Assembly (NCBI RefSeq): GCF_000799565.1
Contig: NZ_JUHB01000001.1
Coordinates: 2,235,501-2,299,500 of the forward strand
Source: Cellulophaga sp. Hel_I_12
Lineage (GTDB): Bacteria; Bacteroidota; Bacteroidia; Flavobacteriales; Flavobacteriaceae
Length of the DNA stretch: 64,000 nt
Direction: 5' to 3'
Shown here: positions 28,817 to 38,517 of the stretch, one piece after another
How positions within the stretch are numbered: the stretch's first letter is position 1
Layout: the number at the start of each line of letters is the position of its first letter
The notes under the pieces: generated by a model
What the model saw: the letters and a program-made list of their open reading frames with translations, nothing else
Databases searched by the model: none
What the model was told of the DNA's origin: nothing
Position numbers and translations under genes: made by a program

Positions 28817-30313
28817 ATGAAACTAAAAACAACCAGCTTAATACTTCTAGCTCTTGCGCTAAGTATAACGAGTAACGCACAAACAGAACAAGAAAAAGTT
28901 ATCGAGACGACCAGTAAAGCAAGCATTGAAGGGCACATCTATTTCTTGGCAGACGACTTGCTCAAGGGTAGAGAAACAGGCACAGCCGAAAATAAAATAG
29001 CCGCGTCTTATCTGGCAAATACCTTACGCAGCTATGGTGTAAAACCCAACCCAAAAACAGGAACCTACTATCAAGATGTGCCACTGAAACGGGTTTCACC
29101 TCCCTCCGAAGTTATCATAGAAATTAATGGTCAACAAATTAAAGACTACGCTTTAGTGGATCCATATGCCTTAACTTCAAATACTGATGCGGTGTATTTG
29201 AACTACGGCCTTGAAAATGATTATTCTGGAAAAAATGTAAAAGGAAAAGTCATCATAGTAAAGTCGGGAAGTACGGAGACCAAAGATGCGAGAGCTGCCT
29301 ATGGCTTACTTGGTAAAAAACAGGAATTAGCCAAAGCAAACGGTGTCGCTGCTATTATAGAGCTTTTAGATACGGATGGTACTATGTGGGAATTTATTCA
29401 CCATAATTTCAATGGCTCAAAATTAATGCTATCTGATCATGAAAATCAAGAAGCCAAAATAAGTGAAAATAAACAAATACCTCATCTTTGGGTTTTAGAT
29501 ACAAACCATAAAATGGCTACCGAGCTCAGCGCTTTAAAAAGTATTCCGGCTAAAGTTACCATTGGTGATAAGGAAGAAGAACTAGTGCTATCTCAAAATG
29601 TAATAGGCGTTCTAGAAGGCACAGATCCGAAATTAAAAGATGACTATATTATTTATTCAGGACACTATGATCATGTAGGTATGGGCACACCAGATGAGAC
29701 AGGAGATACCATTTACAATGGCGCAAGAGATAACGCCGTAGGCACCACTACAGTCTTGAGTATGGCTGAAAATTTAGCAAAATATCCCACCAAACGATCG
29801 GCTTTATTTATTCTGTTTACAGGAGAAGAAAAAGGGCTTTTAGGTAGTGAGTTTTATGTGGAAAACCCTGTACTACCTTTAAAGCAAATAGTGTATTGTT
29901 TTAATAGTGACAATGCTGGCTATAACGATACGTCATTGGTCACGATAATTGGTTTACCGAGAACGACAGTAGCGCAACATATCAAAGATGCTGCTAGCAC
30001 TTTTGACTTGACAGCTACTGATGATCCAGCGCCAGAGCAGGGTTTGTTTGACCGCAGTGATAATGTACACTTTGCCAAAAAAGGAATTCCCGCTCCAACC
30101 TTCTCATTAGGGTTTAGCGCATTTAATGGCGATGTTACAAAATACTACCACCAACCCGGAGATGAAGCCGATACTTTAGATTACGATTATTTATTAAAGT
30201 TTTTTAGAGCCTATATTTTATCTGGACGCCATATTGCCAACGATCTAAAAACACCGACTTGGACGGCTGGTGATAAATATGAAGCTGCTGGAAAGGCCCT
30301 TTATGGAAACTGA
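28817..30313 (+). CDS. M28 family zinc aminopeptidase with PA domain (exported)
   Basis: 498 residues. Signal peptide ending SITSNAQ. A PA-type insert (residues ~130-250) precedes the M28 catalytic domain with zinc motifs SGHYDHVG, GARDNAVG and TGEEKGLLGSEF; the later DNAGYND and a distal His region complete the di-zinc site. M28 enzymes remove N-terminal amino acids or release glutamate or dipeptides. The protein acts outside the cytoplasm. It lies 80 bp downstream of DUF885 copy 3 in the same run of exported hydrolases. Confidence 0.92.
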   Translation: MKLKTTSLILLALALSITSNAQTEQEKVIETTSKASIEGHIYFLADDLLKGRETGTAENKIAASYLANTLRSYGVKPNPKTGTYYQDVPLKRVSPPSEVIIEINGQQIKDYALVDPYALTSNTDAVYLNYGLENDYSGKNVKGKVIIVKSGSTETKDARAAYGLLGKKQELAKANGVAAIIELLDTDGTMWEFIHHNFNGSKLMLSDHENQEAKISENKQIPHLWVLDTNHKMATELSALKSIPAKVTIGDKEEELVLSQNVIGVLEGTDPKLKDDYIIYSGHYDHVGMGTPDETGDTIYNGARDNAVGTTTVLSMAENLAKYPTKRSALFILFTGEEKGLLGSEFYVENPVLPLKQIVYCFNSDNAGYNDTSLVTIIGLPRTTVAQHIKDAASTFDLTATDDPAPEQGLFDRSDNVHFAKKGIPAPTFSLGFSAFNGDVTKYYHQPGDEADTLDYDYLLKFFRAYILSGRHIANDLKTPTWTAGDKYEAAGKALYGN

Positions 30314-30445
30314 TTTTTTATGACTCATTTTCATGAACCAACAACTAAAAACGACCCAAAAAATTAAAAAGAACTACAAAGCATAAAATTTCTTTAACGA
30401 GAACTTAATTGATACTGATTTTAACATCAACTAAAATTAAAAATT

Positions 30446-30601
30446 ATGAAACGAGCTACTTGAACACATAATGAACCAGCAAAAAATGCAAACGCTGGGC
30501 CTACGTCGCAATACGATGATCCTGAAACCTATTTCTCTGGATTGATACAGTTTATAAAAGATGTCATTACTGGGGAGTTTAAATTAACGATTACAAATTA
30601 A
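30446..30601 (+). pseudogene. Possible decayed mini-gene with in-frame stop
   Basis: The 304-bp gap between the M28 and TerB-like genes has no intact gene. One frame reads MKRAT, an in-frame TGA (30461-30463), and then 45 codons without a stop, containing SQYDDPETYFSGLIQFIKDV. The composition is protein-like, but no family is recognised. It could equally be a chance open frame. Confidence 0.25.
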
Positions 30602-30617
30602 TAATAAATATATACCT

Positions 30618-30953
30618 ATGAAAAACGAATTAACTAACTGGTCCAAAGCAGAACTCAAAATATACATATTACTCCTTTGTGCAAAAATAGACCAAGAAGA
30701 ATCAGAGGCTGAAATAACCTTAATTAAATCTAAAACGGATGAGAATACTTTTAATACCATTTACAACGAGTTTTGTTGTGACGAAGAAGATGGTTGTTTT
30801 GAAAAAATTGAAAAAGCTATCCATCACCATCATTACTCCACAATGGAGCTTGGCCAGTTAAAAAAAGAAATTCTTGAAGTATTCCATTCCGATAAAAAAT
30901 TTTCGATGAAAGAACGCTATTTGGAAAAAGTGTTTGATAACATCATATATTGA
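30618..30953 (+). CDS. TerB-like small cytoplasmic protein
   Basis: 111 residues with no signal peptide, alone among the exported neighbours. It is helical and acidic; the pattern of short helices with Asp/Glu clusters (CAKIDQEESEAE and a later SDKKFSMKER) resembles TerB/DjlA-like all-helical domains. It contains a CCDEEDGC cluster and a four-His stretch that could bind a metal, which is speculative. It starts 39 bp before the tricorn-like gene and is presumably in its transcript. Function is unknown. Confidence 0.6.
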   Translation: MKNELTNWSKAELKIYILLLCAKIDQEESEAEITLIKSKTDENTFNTIYNEFCCDEEDGCFEKIEKAIHHHHYSTMELGQLKKEILEVFHSDKKFSMKERYLEKVFDNIIY

Positions 30954-30992
30954 AAAAATAAGTGAACCTTAAACCCTTAAAACACCATACTA

Positions 30993-33900
30993 ATGAAAAA
31001 ATTAATCACACTTTTATTGGCATTCGTCTGCGTTAGTTCTTACGGACAAATTAACGCAAAACTGATGCGCTATGTTGATGTTTCTGAAACGCAAATCTGT
31101 TTTGTTTATGGGGGCGATATTTGGCTTGTGGCTAAGGAGGGAGGGGTGGCTACCCAACTCACCAATTCTCCAGGTGAGGAATCTTATCCTAAATTTTCAC
31201 CAAACGGCCAAGAAATAGCGTTCACCGCAAGCTATAGGGGGAACCCAGATGTATATGTTATGAACACCCAAGGTGGCGTGCCAAAACGGATTACCTATGA
31301 CTCCCAGTTCGACCGTATGGTAGAATGGCACCCTTCCGGTGCTAAAATTTTATTTGCATCACGCCGTGAAACAGGTATTCCTTCAGGTCGTATCAATCAA
31401 CTATTTTTAATTTCAAAAAACGGGGGTATGCCCGAAAAACTGCCAATTCCTTATGGCGAAATCGCTACGTTTTCAGCCGACGGAAAACAATTGGCATACA
31501 TTACCAAAATCACCGAAACATATCCGTTTAAAAGATATCGTGGTGGCTTAACATCTGATGTTATCTTATTTGATTTAGAAAATAACACCGCAAAAAATAT
31601 TACCAATACTACGGCGAACGATGGTAAGCCAGCATGGGCTGGCGATAAGATTTACTTTTTATCAGATCGAGCAGATGATATGCGTTTGAATATTTGGAGT
31701 TATAACACCAAATCAGAAGCCCTGAATCAGGTAACCCAATTCAAAGAATTTGACATTACCTACTTATCAGCGGGTTCGTCTGACCTAGTATTTGAAGTTG
31801 GTGGTACACTACATCTTATGGATTTGGCCACCGAACAATCCAAAGAAATCAAAGTTTCTGTGGTTAGTGATCTTAGCTTAGAAATGCCCAAACGTGCGGA
31901 TGTGAGCAAAAATATTACCAATATGACCGCATCGCCAGGAGCAAAACGCATCGTTTTTGAAGCGCGTGGCGAATTGTTTAATGTACCGGTAAAAGAAGGT
32001 TTTGCTGATAATATGACCGCCAGTTCTGGCGCTTTTGATCACAATCCTGCTTGGTCGCCAAATGGTGATCATGTTGCTTATTGGAGTGATGCCTCCGGTG
32101 AGTATGAAATTTATATCCAGACCATGCGAGAAGCAAAAGCTCCAAAGAAAATAAGCTCTCGAAACAAAGGTTATGGCTACAAATTGCACTGGTCGCCAGA
32201 CAGCAACAAACTAGCCTTTATCGATGAAAAAAATGACATTAGTATCGTCGATATCGCTTCGGGTAAGATAGCCATTGCCGATAATTACAGATGGAATTAT
32301 GGTCATGGAGGACGCTATAATTATCCGATTAACTGGTCGCACGATTCTAAGTATATCACCTATTCCATTGGTATGGACAATTCTAACGAAGCTATTTTCA
32401 TTTACGACCTCAACAGCAAACAATCAAATCAAGTTACAAGTGGTTTTTACAGCGATAGTGATCCCGTTTTTAGTACTGATGGCAAGTACCTGTTTTTTCT
32501 TACCAAAAGAAACTTTGATGCCGCTTATAGTGCTTTAGACGAAACGTGGATTTATCCAAACGCCACCCAATTGGCTGCCATTAGTTTAAGTGATGCCTCG
32601 CCCTATCTTCTGCAAGCAAAAAATGATGCCTTAGAAGCCGAAAAGAAAGAAGAGACCTCCAAAAACGAGGATAAGGATAAAAGTAAAAAAGACAGCGCTG
32701 AAGAAAAAGCTATAAAACCGATTTCCATTGATTGGAACGGCCTTGAAAAAAGATTAGTGATATTGCCTATTAAACCGGGAAATTTAGAGCAACTTATGGC
32801 ATTCGATAACAAAGTAGTCTATATGCGATATCCAAATACAGGAGCTGCGGGTGGCGATCCAACACTTATGTTGTATGATTTAAAAGAACGCGATGAAAAG
32901 TCAATACTGGCTAAGGTAAATGGCGTGGTACCAGTTGCAGATGGCACATCATTATTAGTTCAGAGTGGACCTCAATTTGGAATTATTAAACCTGAGGCCG
33001 ATCAAAAAATTAAAGACGCTATACCTACAGATGCTTTAGTTATAGAACTCACTCCAAAAGAAGAATGGCGTCAAATTTTTAATGATACTTGGCGGAGATA
33101 CCGTGACTTCTTTTATGATGAAAACATGCAGCAGGTAGATTGGGAGGAAATGCGTAAACGATACGGTGCCTTACTAGAAGATACAAGATCACGCTGGGAT
33201 GTGTCTTTTTTACAATCCAACATGTTAGCCGAATTAAGTGCAGGACATACTTATACTCGAGGTGGTGATAACCAAGATGTTGAAAACATAAGTACAGGCT
33301 ATTTGGGTATTGATTGGGATTTAGATGCTAAAGGCTATAAAATTAAAAGAATTGTAAAACCGGCCGCTTGGGATGCAGAAAATCGTTCCCCTTTTGATCG
33401 CCCTGGCGTTGACGTTTCTGAAGGAGACTATATTCATGCTGTCAACGGAATGGCACTAGCCTTGGATAAAGAACCTTTCGCAAGCTTTGAAGGTCTTAAC
33501 GGCAAAACGGTCGCTTTAAAAATAAGTAAAACGGGTAAATTAGCGGATGCTAAAGACATTGTAGTTACGTGCTTAACCGCCAGCGAGGAGGGTAATATTC
33601 GCTATTTAGATTGGATTGAAACGAATCGTTTACGTGTAGAAAAATTATCAAATGGTAAACTAGGCTATGTGTATATGACAGACACTTCTCCCAGAGGTCA
33701 GCTAGACTTAGTGAAAATGTACTATGGCCAATTAGATAAAGAAGGCTTTATCATTGATGAACGCTTTAATGGTGGTGGGCAATTAGCGGATAGGTTTTTA
33801 GAGTTGATGACCAGACCCTCTATTTATAATTTATACTGGAGACATGGAAAAGCCCATACCCATCCTACAAAAACCAACACCGGACCTATGGGTATGCTCA

Positions 33901-34277
33901 TCAACGGATGGGCAGGTTCAGGAGGAGACGGACTTCCTTGGGCATTTAGAGAATTAAATGCTGGACCCATTGTAGGAGAACGCACTATAGGAATATTAGT
34001 AGGCCCTGCCACAGGACATCAGCTTATTGATGGTGGAGGTATCACAGTTCCTGGAGCTAGGCTCTTTTACAACTCTGGTAAGTGGTTTGATGAAGGGGTT
34101 GGGGTGCAACCTGATTTTGCTGTTTGGGACGATCCAAATATGTTAATGAACGGTCGAGACCCTCAAATGGAAAAGGTAGTAGTTGAAGTGATGAAATTGG
34201 TAAAAACCAAACCGAAGATGGCCACGCCAACTCCAGCAATGGAAGATAGAACAGCTAAAGGATTAAAGAAAAATTAA
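30993..34277 (+). CDS. Tricorn-like S41 family peptidase (exported)
   Basis: 1094 residues. Signal peptide MKKLITLLLAFVCVSSYGQ. Residues ~25-560 carry repeated WD40/PD40-like propeller blades (FSPNGQEIAF, WSPDSNKLAF, FSTDGKYLFFL). A charged Lys/Glu linker near 560-575 follows, then a second propeller portion, a PDZ-like section (VSEGDYIHAVNG) and the S41 catalytic part with GWAGSGGDGLP, nucleophile Ser976. This is the tricorn protease order. It would cut oligopeptides in the periplasm into short peptides for the neighbouring M28 and DUF885 enzymes, an inference from context. Confidence 0.92.
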   Translation: MKKLITLLLAFVCVSSYGQINAKLMRYVDVSETQICFVYGGDIWLVAKEGGVATQLTNSPGEESYPKFSPNGQEIAFTASYRGNPDVYVMNTQGGVPKRITYDSQFDRMVEWHPSGAKILFASRRETGIPSGRINQLFLISKNGGMPEKLPIPYGEIATFSADGKQLAYITKITETYPFKRYRGGLTSDVILFDLENNTAKNITNTTANDGKPAWAGDKIYFLSDRADDMRLNIWSYNTKSEALNQVTQFKEFDITYLSAGSSDLVFEVGGTLHLMDLATEQSKEIKVSVVSDLSLEMPKRADVSKNITNMTASPGAKRIVFEARGELFNVPVKEGFADNMTASSGAFDHNPAWSPNGDHVAYWSDASGEYEIYIQTMREAKAPKKISSRNKGYGYKLHWSPDSNKLAFIDEKNDISIVDIASGKIAIADNYRWNYGHGGRYNYPINWSHDSKYITYSIGMDNSNEAIFIYDLNSKQSNQVTSGFYSDSDPVFSTDGKYLFFLTKRNFDAAYSALDETWIYPNATQLAAISLSDASPYLLQAKNDALEAEKKEETSKNEDKDKSKKDSAEEKAIKPISIDWNGLEKRLVILPIKPGNLEQLMAFDNKVVYMRYPNTGAAGGDPTLMLYDLKERDEKSILAKVNGVVPVADGTSLLVQSGPQFGIIKPEADQKIKDAIPTDALVIELTPKEEWRQIFNDTWRRYRDFFYDENMQQVDWEEMRKRYGALLEDTRSRWDVSFLQSNMLAELSAGHTYTRGGDNQDVENISTGYLGIDWDLDAKGYKIKRIVKPAAWDAENRSPFDRPGVDVSEGDYIHAVNGMALALDKEPFASFEGLNGKTVALKISKTGKLADAKDIVVTCLTASEEGNIRYLDWIETNRLRVEKLSNGKLGYVYMTDTSPRGQLDLVKMYYGQLDKEGFIIDERFNGGGQLADRFLELMTRPSIYNLYWRHGKAHTHPTKTNTGPMGMLINGWAGSGGDGLPWAFRELNAGPIVGERTIGILVGPATGHQLIDGGGITVPGARLFYNSGKWFDEGVGVQPDFAVWDDPNMLMNGRDPQMEKVVVEVMKLVKTKPKMATPTPAMEDRTAKGLKKN

Positions 34278-34322
34278 ATTACTTCGCTAACCAAAGAAAT
34301 AAATCATCAAAAACGCATTACT

Positions 34323-34862
34323 ATGAATGCTAAAAGTAGCATACCCAAAATAAATTATTTCGTAGGCTTAGGTTTTTTACTTATGCTAGTACTTAGCATA
34401 TCAAGTTGCAAGAAAGCCTCAGAACAACAAACTACTTCTGAAAAAAGAGCAACAATGAACCCTTCAGAAAATGAAACACCAGAATACTTCATGCTACGGC
34501 CAGAAATAGAAAAGGCCTATGGCTACTCACACGCCGTAAAAATTGGCAATGTTATTAAAGTCTCTGGTGCGGTAAGTATGGATGATGAAGGCAACCCAAC
34601 AGCAATTGGGGATTTGGAACAACAAATGAAAAACTGCTATGCAGATCTAGAAAAAGTATTACAGCATTACGGTTGCACGTTTGATGACGTCGTCGTAGAA
34701 AATGTATTTACTACAGATATGGCAAAATTTTTAGAATTTGCTGGTTACAGAACAGAAATCTACAAAAACCATTTCCCAACAGGTTCTTGGCTAGGTGTTA
34801 CCGAATTAGCATTACCAGAATTAATGATTGAAATTGAATTGGAAGTGCATAAAAAGAACTAA
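34323..34862 (+). CDS. RidA-family lipoprotein lacking the catalytic arginine
   Basis: 179 residues: an N-terminal signal with lipobox LSISSCKK, then a RidA/YjgF domain (residues ~50-179) with SHAVKIGNVIKVSGAV and a C-terminal LPELMIEIELEVH. In active RidA deaminases the segment PARSCVEV holds the imine-hydrolysing arginine; here it reads PTGSWLGV, so the arginine is a glycine. Rid members without it are not expected to deaminate imines. Export as a lipoprotein is also unusual, since RidA normally protects cytoplasmic enzymes from enamines. Cotranscription with the peptidases (45 and 41 bp gaps) suggests a ligand-binding role in amine or peptide turnover. Confidence 0.85.
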   Translation: MNAKSSIPKINYFVGLGFLLMLVLSISSCKKASEQQTTSEKRATMNPSENETPEYFMLRPEIEKAYGYSHAVKIGNVIKVSGAVSMDDEGNPTAIGDLEQQMKNCYADLEKVLQHYGCTFDDVVVENVFTTDMAKFLEFAGYRTEIYKNHFPTGSWLGVTELALPELMIEIELEVHKKN

Positions 34863-34903
34863 TTACTATTTTATTGAATTAAAAACTAAACTGAATCCTA
34901 AAA

Positions 34904-36466
34904 ATGAATAACATGAAAATAATACCTAAAATTTTAAGTAGTGTACTACTTTTTATAGGGTTCGTTGTAACCAGCCAAACCCTACCGCAAGCTATTGCCA
35001 AAATCAACACCGAAGGCTTTCAAAAGTCGCAGGTCATGAATTTGATTACCGACTTATCTGATGTGTATGGGCCTAGGTTAACAGGAACCCATCAATATTT
35101 TACTGCTGCCGAATGGGCAAAGAAAACCATGGAAAATTGGGGCATGGACAAAGCGTATTATGAAAATTATTGTGATGATTGTATGGGTTGGGAAGTAACA
35201 TCTTTCAATGTAGAAATGACCACACCTGCCTATATGAAAATACAAGCCTATCCGTATGCCTGGACTGAAAGCTCGAATGGGGTGCAAATTGGTGATTTAA
35301 TTTGGATTGAAAATTATGCCGATTTAGAAAAGGTAAAACAACAATGGAGCGGAAAATTAAAAGGAAAGAGTATTCTGATAGGATCTGCACCAGAACAAAA
35401 TATGTTGTTTACCGCCCTTTCAAACCGATTTACAGAAGCACAAATTAAGGAAGCTGAAAAATCAATTGAACCTGTACCAAATAATCCTTTAGGACCAACT
35501 GCTGGAGATATGAATTTAATTGAGGATTTAGAGGTGATTTTCGATAGTTTTATGAGAAAAGACGATGCCTTTTTCACTTTCTTAAAAGCAGAAGGCGCTT
35601 TAAGTATTCTAGGAACAACACCCTTTTTTCCTGGTGTAATTCATCCTAGTGGAACTTACAATTTTAGAGAAAAACATGTAAAGCCTTTGCCCTATTTTGC
35701 CATAGCACCAGAAAGTTTTGGAAAATTAAAACGCTTGAAGGAAAGAGGTATTACACCGAAAATTAAATTCCATTTAGACTCTGAATTGTATTTAACACCA
35801 AAAAATAATGTTAATATTCTAGCAGAAATAACAGGTTCAGACCCAAAATTAAAAGACGAAGTGGTGATGATCGGTGCCCATTTTGATTCTTGGCATTCGG
35901 CATCTGGTGCAACAGATAATGGTGCAGGTTCAGCCGTGATGATGGAAGTGATGCGCATTATAAAAGCTTCTGGATTAAAACCAAAACGAACCATTAGAAT
36001 GGCACTTTGGGGTGGCGAAGAGCAAGGCTATTTGGGCTCCATGGCTTATGCAGAAAATCATTACGGAAAAGTAAAGGAAACGACTCGAAAAAAAGAAGTG
36101 GAGAAAATTTCGGCCTATATCAATATGGATAATGGCGCTGGACAAATGCGAGGCATTTATTTACAGGGAAATGAAGGGGTTAAATCTATTTTTGAAGATA
36201 TGTTGGCTCCTTATGCGCATTTAGATGTAAACAACCTCACCATTCAAAACACAAATTTTACAGATCATGATGTTTTTGATTATTATAAAATCCCTGGATT
36301 TCAAATCATTCAAGATCCCTTAAATTATAGTACTGTTACCCATCATACCAATTTAGATGCTTTAGAATATGTCCCAGAACGAGACATGATGATAAATGCA
36401 ACAGTTATAGCTGCATTGGTGTATCAAATTGCACAGTTAGATGCTCGATTGCCGAGAGAAGAATAG
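34904..36466 (+). CDS. M28 family metallopeptidase (exported)
   Basis: 520 residues; Met4 is an equally plausible start. Signal peptide ends near VVTSQ. After an N-terminal segment with a PA-like part come the M28 zinc ligands GAHFDSWHSASG, ATDNGAGS and WGGEEQGYLGS, then a distal His in VTHHTNLDALEY. Related to carboxypeptidase-Q-like M28 enzymes, which are dipeptidases. Differs from the M28 gene at 28817 throughout, so it is not a recent duplicate. It follows the RidA lipoprotein by 41 bp. Confidence 0.92.
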   Translation: MNNMKIIPKILSSVLLFIGFVVTSQTLPQAIAKINTEGFQKSQVMNLITDLSDVYGPRLTGTHQYFTAAEWAKKTMENWGMDKAYYENYCDDCMGWEVTSFNVEMTTPAYMKIQAYPYAWTESSNGVQIGDLIWIENYADLEKVKQQWSGKLKGKSILIGSAPEQNMLFTALSNRFTEAQIKEAEKSIEPVPNNPLGPTAGDMNLIEDLEVIFDSFMRKDDAFFTFLKAEGALSILGTTPFFPGVIHPSGTYNFREKHVKPLPYFAIAPESFGKLKRLKERGITPKIKFHLDSELYLTPKNNVNILAEITGSDPKLKDEVVMIGAHFDSWHSASGATDNGAGSAVMMEVMRIIKASGLKPKRTIRMALWGGEEQGYLGSMAYAENHYGKVKETTRKKEVEKISAYINMDNGAGQMRGIYLQGNEGVKSIFEDMLAPYAHLDVNNLTIQNTNFTDHDVFDYYKIPGFQIIQDPLNYSTVTHHTNLDALEYVPERDMMINATVIAALVYQIAQLDARLPREE

Positions 36467-36514
36467 GCTTTCATAAATTACTATTATAAAACTAAACAAC
36501 TAAAATCAATACTT

Positions 36515-36922
36515 ATGAGCACAAATCAAAACATCCAAATCATCGACAATTTATATAAAGCCTTTGCAACAGGCGATATCCCAGCAGTTTTAGGCAGTAT
36601 GAATCCTAAAATTGAATGGAATGAAGCAGAAAGCAATAAACTTGCTGACGGCAATCCATACATAGGTCCAGAGGCTATATTGAATGGTGTTTTTGCCCGT
36701 TTGGGAGCAGACCATGACTACTTTAACCTAGCCGATATTGAACTTCACGATATGAGTAACAATAAGGTATTGGCAACCTTAAGATATGATGCTAAAAATA
36801 AAGAAACGGGAAAAGCTTACAATGCCCAGGCCGCACATTTCTGGACTTTGGAAGATGGCAAAATTGTGAAATTTCAGCAGTTTGTGGATACTAAGAAGTT
36901 GGCAGAAGCTGAGAAAAAATAG
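36515..36922 (+). CDS. SnoaL-like/NTF2-fold polyketide-cyclase-type protein
   Basis: 135 residues, no signal peptide. NTF2-like pattern: YKAFATGDIPAVLGSMNPKIEWNE at the start and AHFWTLEDGKIVKFQQFVDT at the end, as in ketosteroid-isomerase-like SnoaL proteins. Such proteins range from isomerases to simple ligand binders; no function can be assigned. It lies 48 bp after the M28 gene and may close the hydrolase transcript. Confidence 0.85.
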   Translation: MSTNQNIQIIDNLYKAFATGDIPAVLGSMNPKIEWNEAESNKLADGNPYIGPEAILNGVFARLGADHDYFNLADIELHDMSNNKVLATLRYDAKNKETGKAYNAQAAHFWTLEDGKIVKFQQFVDTKKLAEAEKK

Positions 36923-37089
36923 TATCAATTCTTGGGGGGGGGTAAAAGAGGTAAAAACCTTCTGGGTGTATCATAAGACGCTACCCAAGATATGATTAAC
37001 CGTCAAAAAAAACTCAATACTGAAATTATAATTTAGTAGCACCTATGGAACTAGAATTGAACAAAAAATACCGATAAACCAATTAAATT

Positions 37090-37605
37090 ATGAAAACAAA
37101 ACCAGTACTGTTTAGTTTAATAATACTGCTCTTAAGTGCAACACTTCACAGTCAAAGCCTTGACGAAAACTATGCAGAAGATGTAAAAACAATATCTAAA
37201 ATTATCGATGCCTATTATGCTGTTATTTCAGGTGCGAGTGATGCCCCCTGGCAATTTGAAAGAGATCGCTATTTACACACAGACACGGCGATTATAACCC
37301 GGCTAGACGACAACGGAAATGCAGATATACATACTTTAGAAGCTGAATACATCCCTTTATTATTGCTACCTAAAGTAGATTTTTACGAAAAAGAGATTAA
37401 AAGAAACGTAAGCCAGTTTGGTCATATGGCACAAGTATGGAGTGCTTATGAAGTCAGGACCGACCCAGAAATCGCTTCAAAGGTAAGAGGGTTAAACAGT
37501 ATTCAACTTCATTTTGAAAACGGGAGATGGTTTATTGACAGTTGGACAACCCAAATGGAAACAGAAACAAATGCAATCGTTACAAGGTTTTTAAAAGCAG
37601 ATTAA
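37090..37605 (+). CDS. Exported SnoaL-like protein
   Basis: 171 residues with a Sec signal peptide (ending TLHSQS). The body fits an NTF2-like fold: ISKIIDAYYAVISG, HMAQVWSAYEVRTDP and ending LHFENGRWFIDSWTTQME. Related proteins are annotated as nuclear transport factor 2 family. It is set 167 bp from the previous gene, so may have its own promoter. Function unknown. Confidence 0.75.
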   Translation: MKTKPVLFSLIILLLSATLHSQSLDENYAEDVKTISKIIDAYYAVISGASDAPWQFERDRYLHTDTAIITRLDDNGNADIHTLEAEYIPLLLLPKVDFYEKEIKRNVSQFGHMAQVWSAYEVRTDPEIASKVRGLNSIQLHFENGRWFIDSWTTQMETETNAIVTRFLKAD

Positions 37606-37628
37606 ACCAATAACGAGATTTTTATTGA

Positions 37629-37722
37629 TAAAATTCTTCCGTTATCGAAACCCAATTTTGCAAAGCAAAATCAAAGGTCAAGCAGACCTTTGGTGAAGAT
37701 CGCCGCTTGCGGAGGAACTAAA
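37629..37722 (+). repeat. Repeated palindromic leader of the DUF6090 array (copy 1)
   Basis: About 95 bp that recurs at 41145-41232 with few differences. It contains two palindromes: ATTTTGC-aaa-GCAAAAT and CAAAGGTC-aagca-GACCTTTG. Its 5' end (TTGATAAAATTCTTCCG) resembles the start of a DUF6090 gene, so the element seems to derive from, or have captured, a truncated DUF6090 5' end. It lies directly in front of an intact DUF6090 gene. Confidence 0.6.
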
Positions 37723-37736
37723 TGAAAAATAAAGCT

Positions 37737-38498
37737 ATGATAAAGTTTTTTAGAAGAATTAGATACAACTTGCTCAACGAAGGCAAAACCTCCAAGTATT
37801 TTAAATATGCCATCGGCGAAATTGTGCTTGTGGTGATTGGGATTTTGATTGCCCTACAGATAAATAATTGGAACTCTTTGCAAAACGATAGGGAAATAGA
37901 ACAATCAGCACTGAAAAACTTAAAAACCGAGTTCGAAGAAAATCTTGAGCAACTGAGCATTGACAACGACCTAAATCAAGCCTCCTTAGATGCAGCTTAT
38001 TCTCTATTGCAATCAGAGAGAATCACGTATCAAAGCAATAGAGTAGATAGTCTTCTTGGCACTGCATTAAATTACGCGACATTTGAAGCTGGAACGGGTG
38101 TTTTTGATGAAGCAATCTCTTCAGGAAAAATGAGATTGATACAGAATGATAGTTTGAAAACGCTATTGAGTAAGTGGAAGGGGAAATTAAACGAATTAGG
38201 AGAAGACGAAATAATAAGGCGAGATCATATCATTCACAATGTCTCTCCTTTATTTAGAAGGTACATACCCTATAGAAATTTTGATAGGGCATATGATAGA
38301 AAGGATTATGTGAGGCATCAACGAATAGAACCTATAGAAATTTTAACTACTAATTACGAGAAGTTCTTTCAATCGTTAGAAGTTGATGGTGCTCTATATG
38401 AGATGTACCTAAATCAGTCCTATATACACAGTATCTCTGTAGCCCTAGAAAACTATATTGAAGAGGTATTGAAATTATTAAACAAAAACATTGAATAG
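37737..38498 (+). CDS. DUF6090 family protein (array member 1)
   Basis: 253 residues from the MIKFF start shared by the paralogues; an ATG 15 bp upstream is possible. The N-terminal ~45 residues are the family hallmark: basic MIKFFRRIRYNLL, then KYFKYAIGEIVLVVIGIL and LIALQINNWN, one membrane helix. Positive-inside reasoning puts the C-terminal ~205 residues in the periplasm. That part is helical, with the motif FDEAISSGKMRLIQNDSL in a region aligned in most copies. Function unknown. First of eight tandem copies. Confidence 0.88.
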   Translation: MIKFFRRIRYNLLNEGKTSKYFKYAIGEIVLVVIGILIALQINNWNSLQNDREIEQSALKNLKTEFEENLEQLSIDNDLNQASLDAAYSLLQSERITYQSNRVDSLLGTALNYATFEAGTGVFDEAISSGKMRLIQNDSLKTLLSKWKGKLNELGEDEIIRRDHIIHNVSPLFRRYIPYRNFDRAYDRKDYVRHQRIEPIEILTTNYEKFFQSLEVDGALYEMYLNQSYIHSISVALENYIEEVLKLLNKNIE

Positions 38499-38517
38499 TT
38501 GACTAAACATTAGCCAA

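Noticed and set aside
32211..32812. Several minus-strand frames inside the tricorn-like gene.
   Set aside because: All overlap a well-supported 1094-codon gene and look like shadows of its propeller coding sequence.
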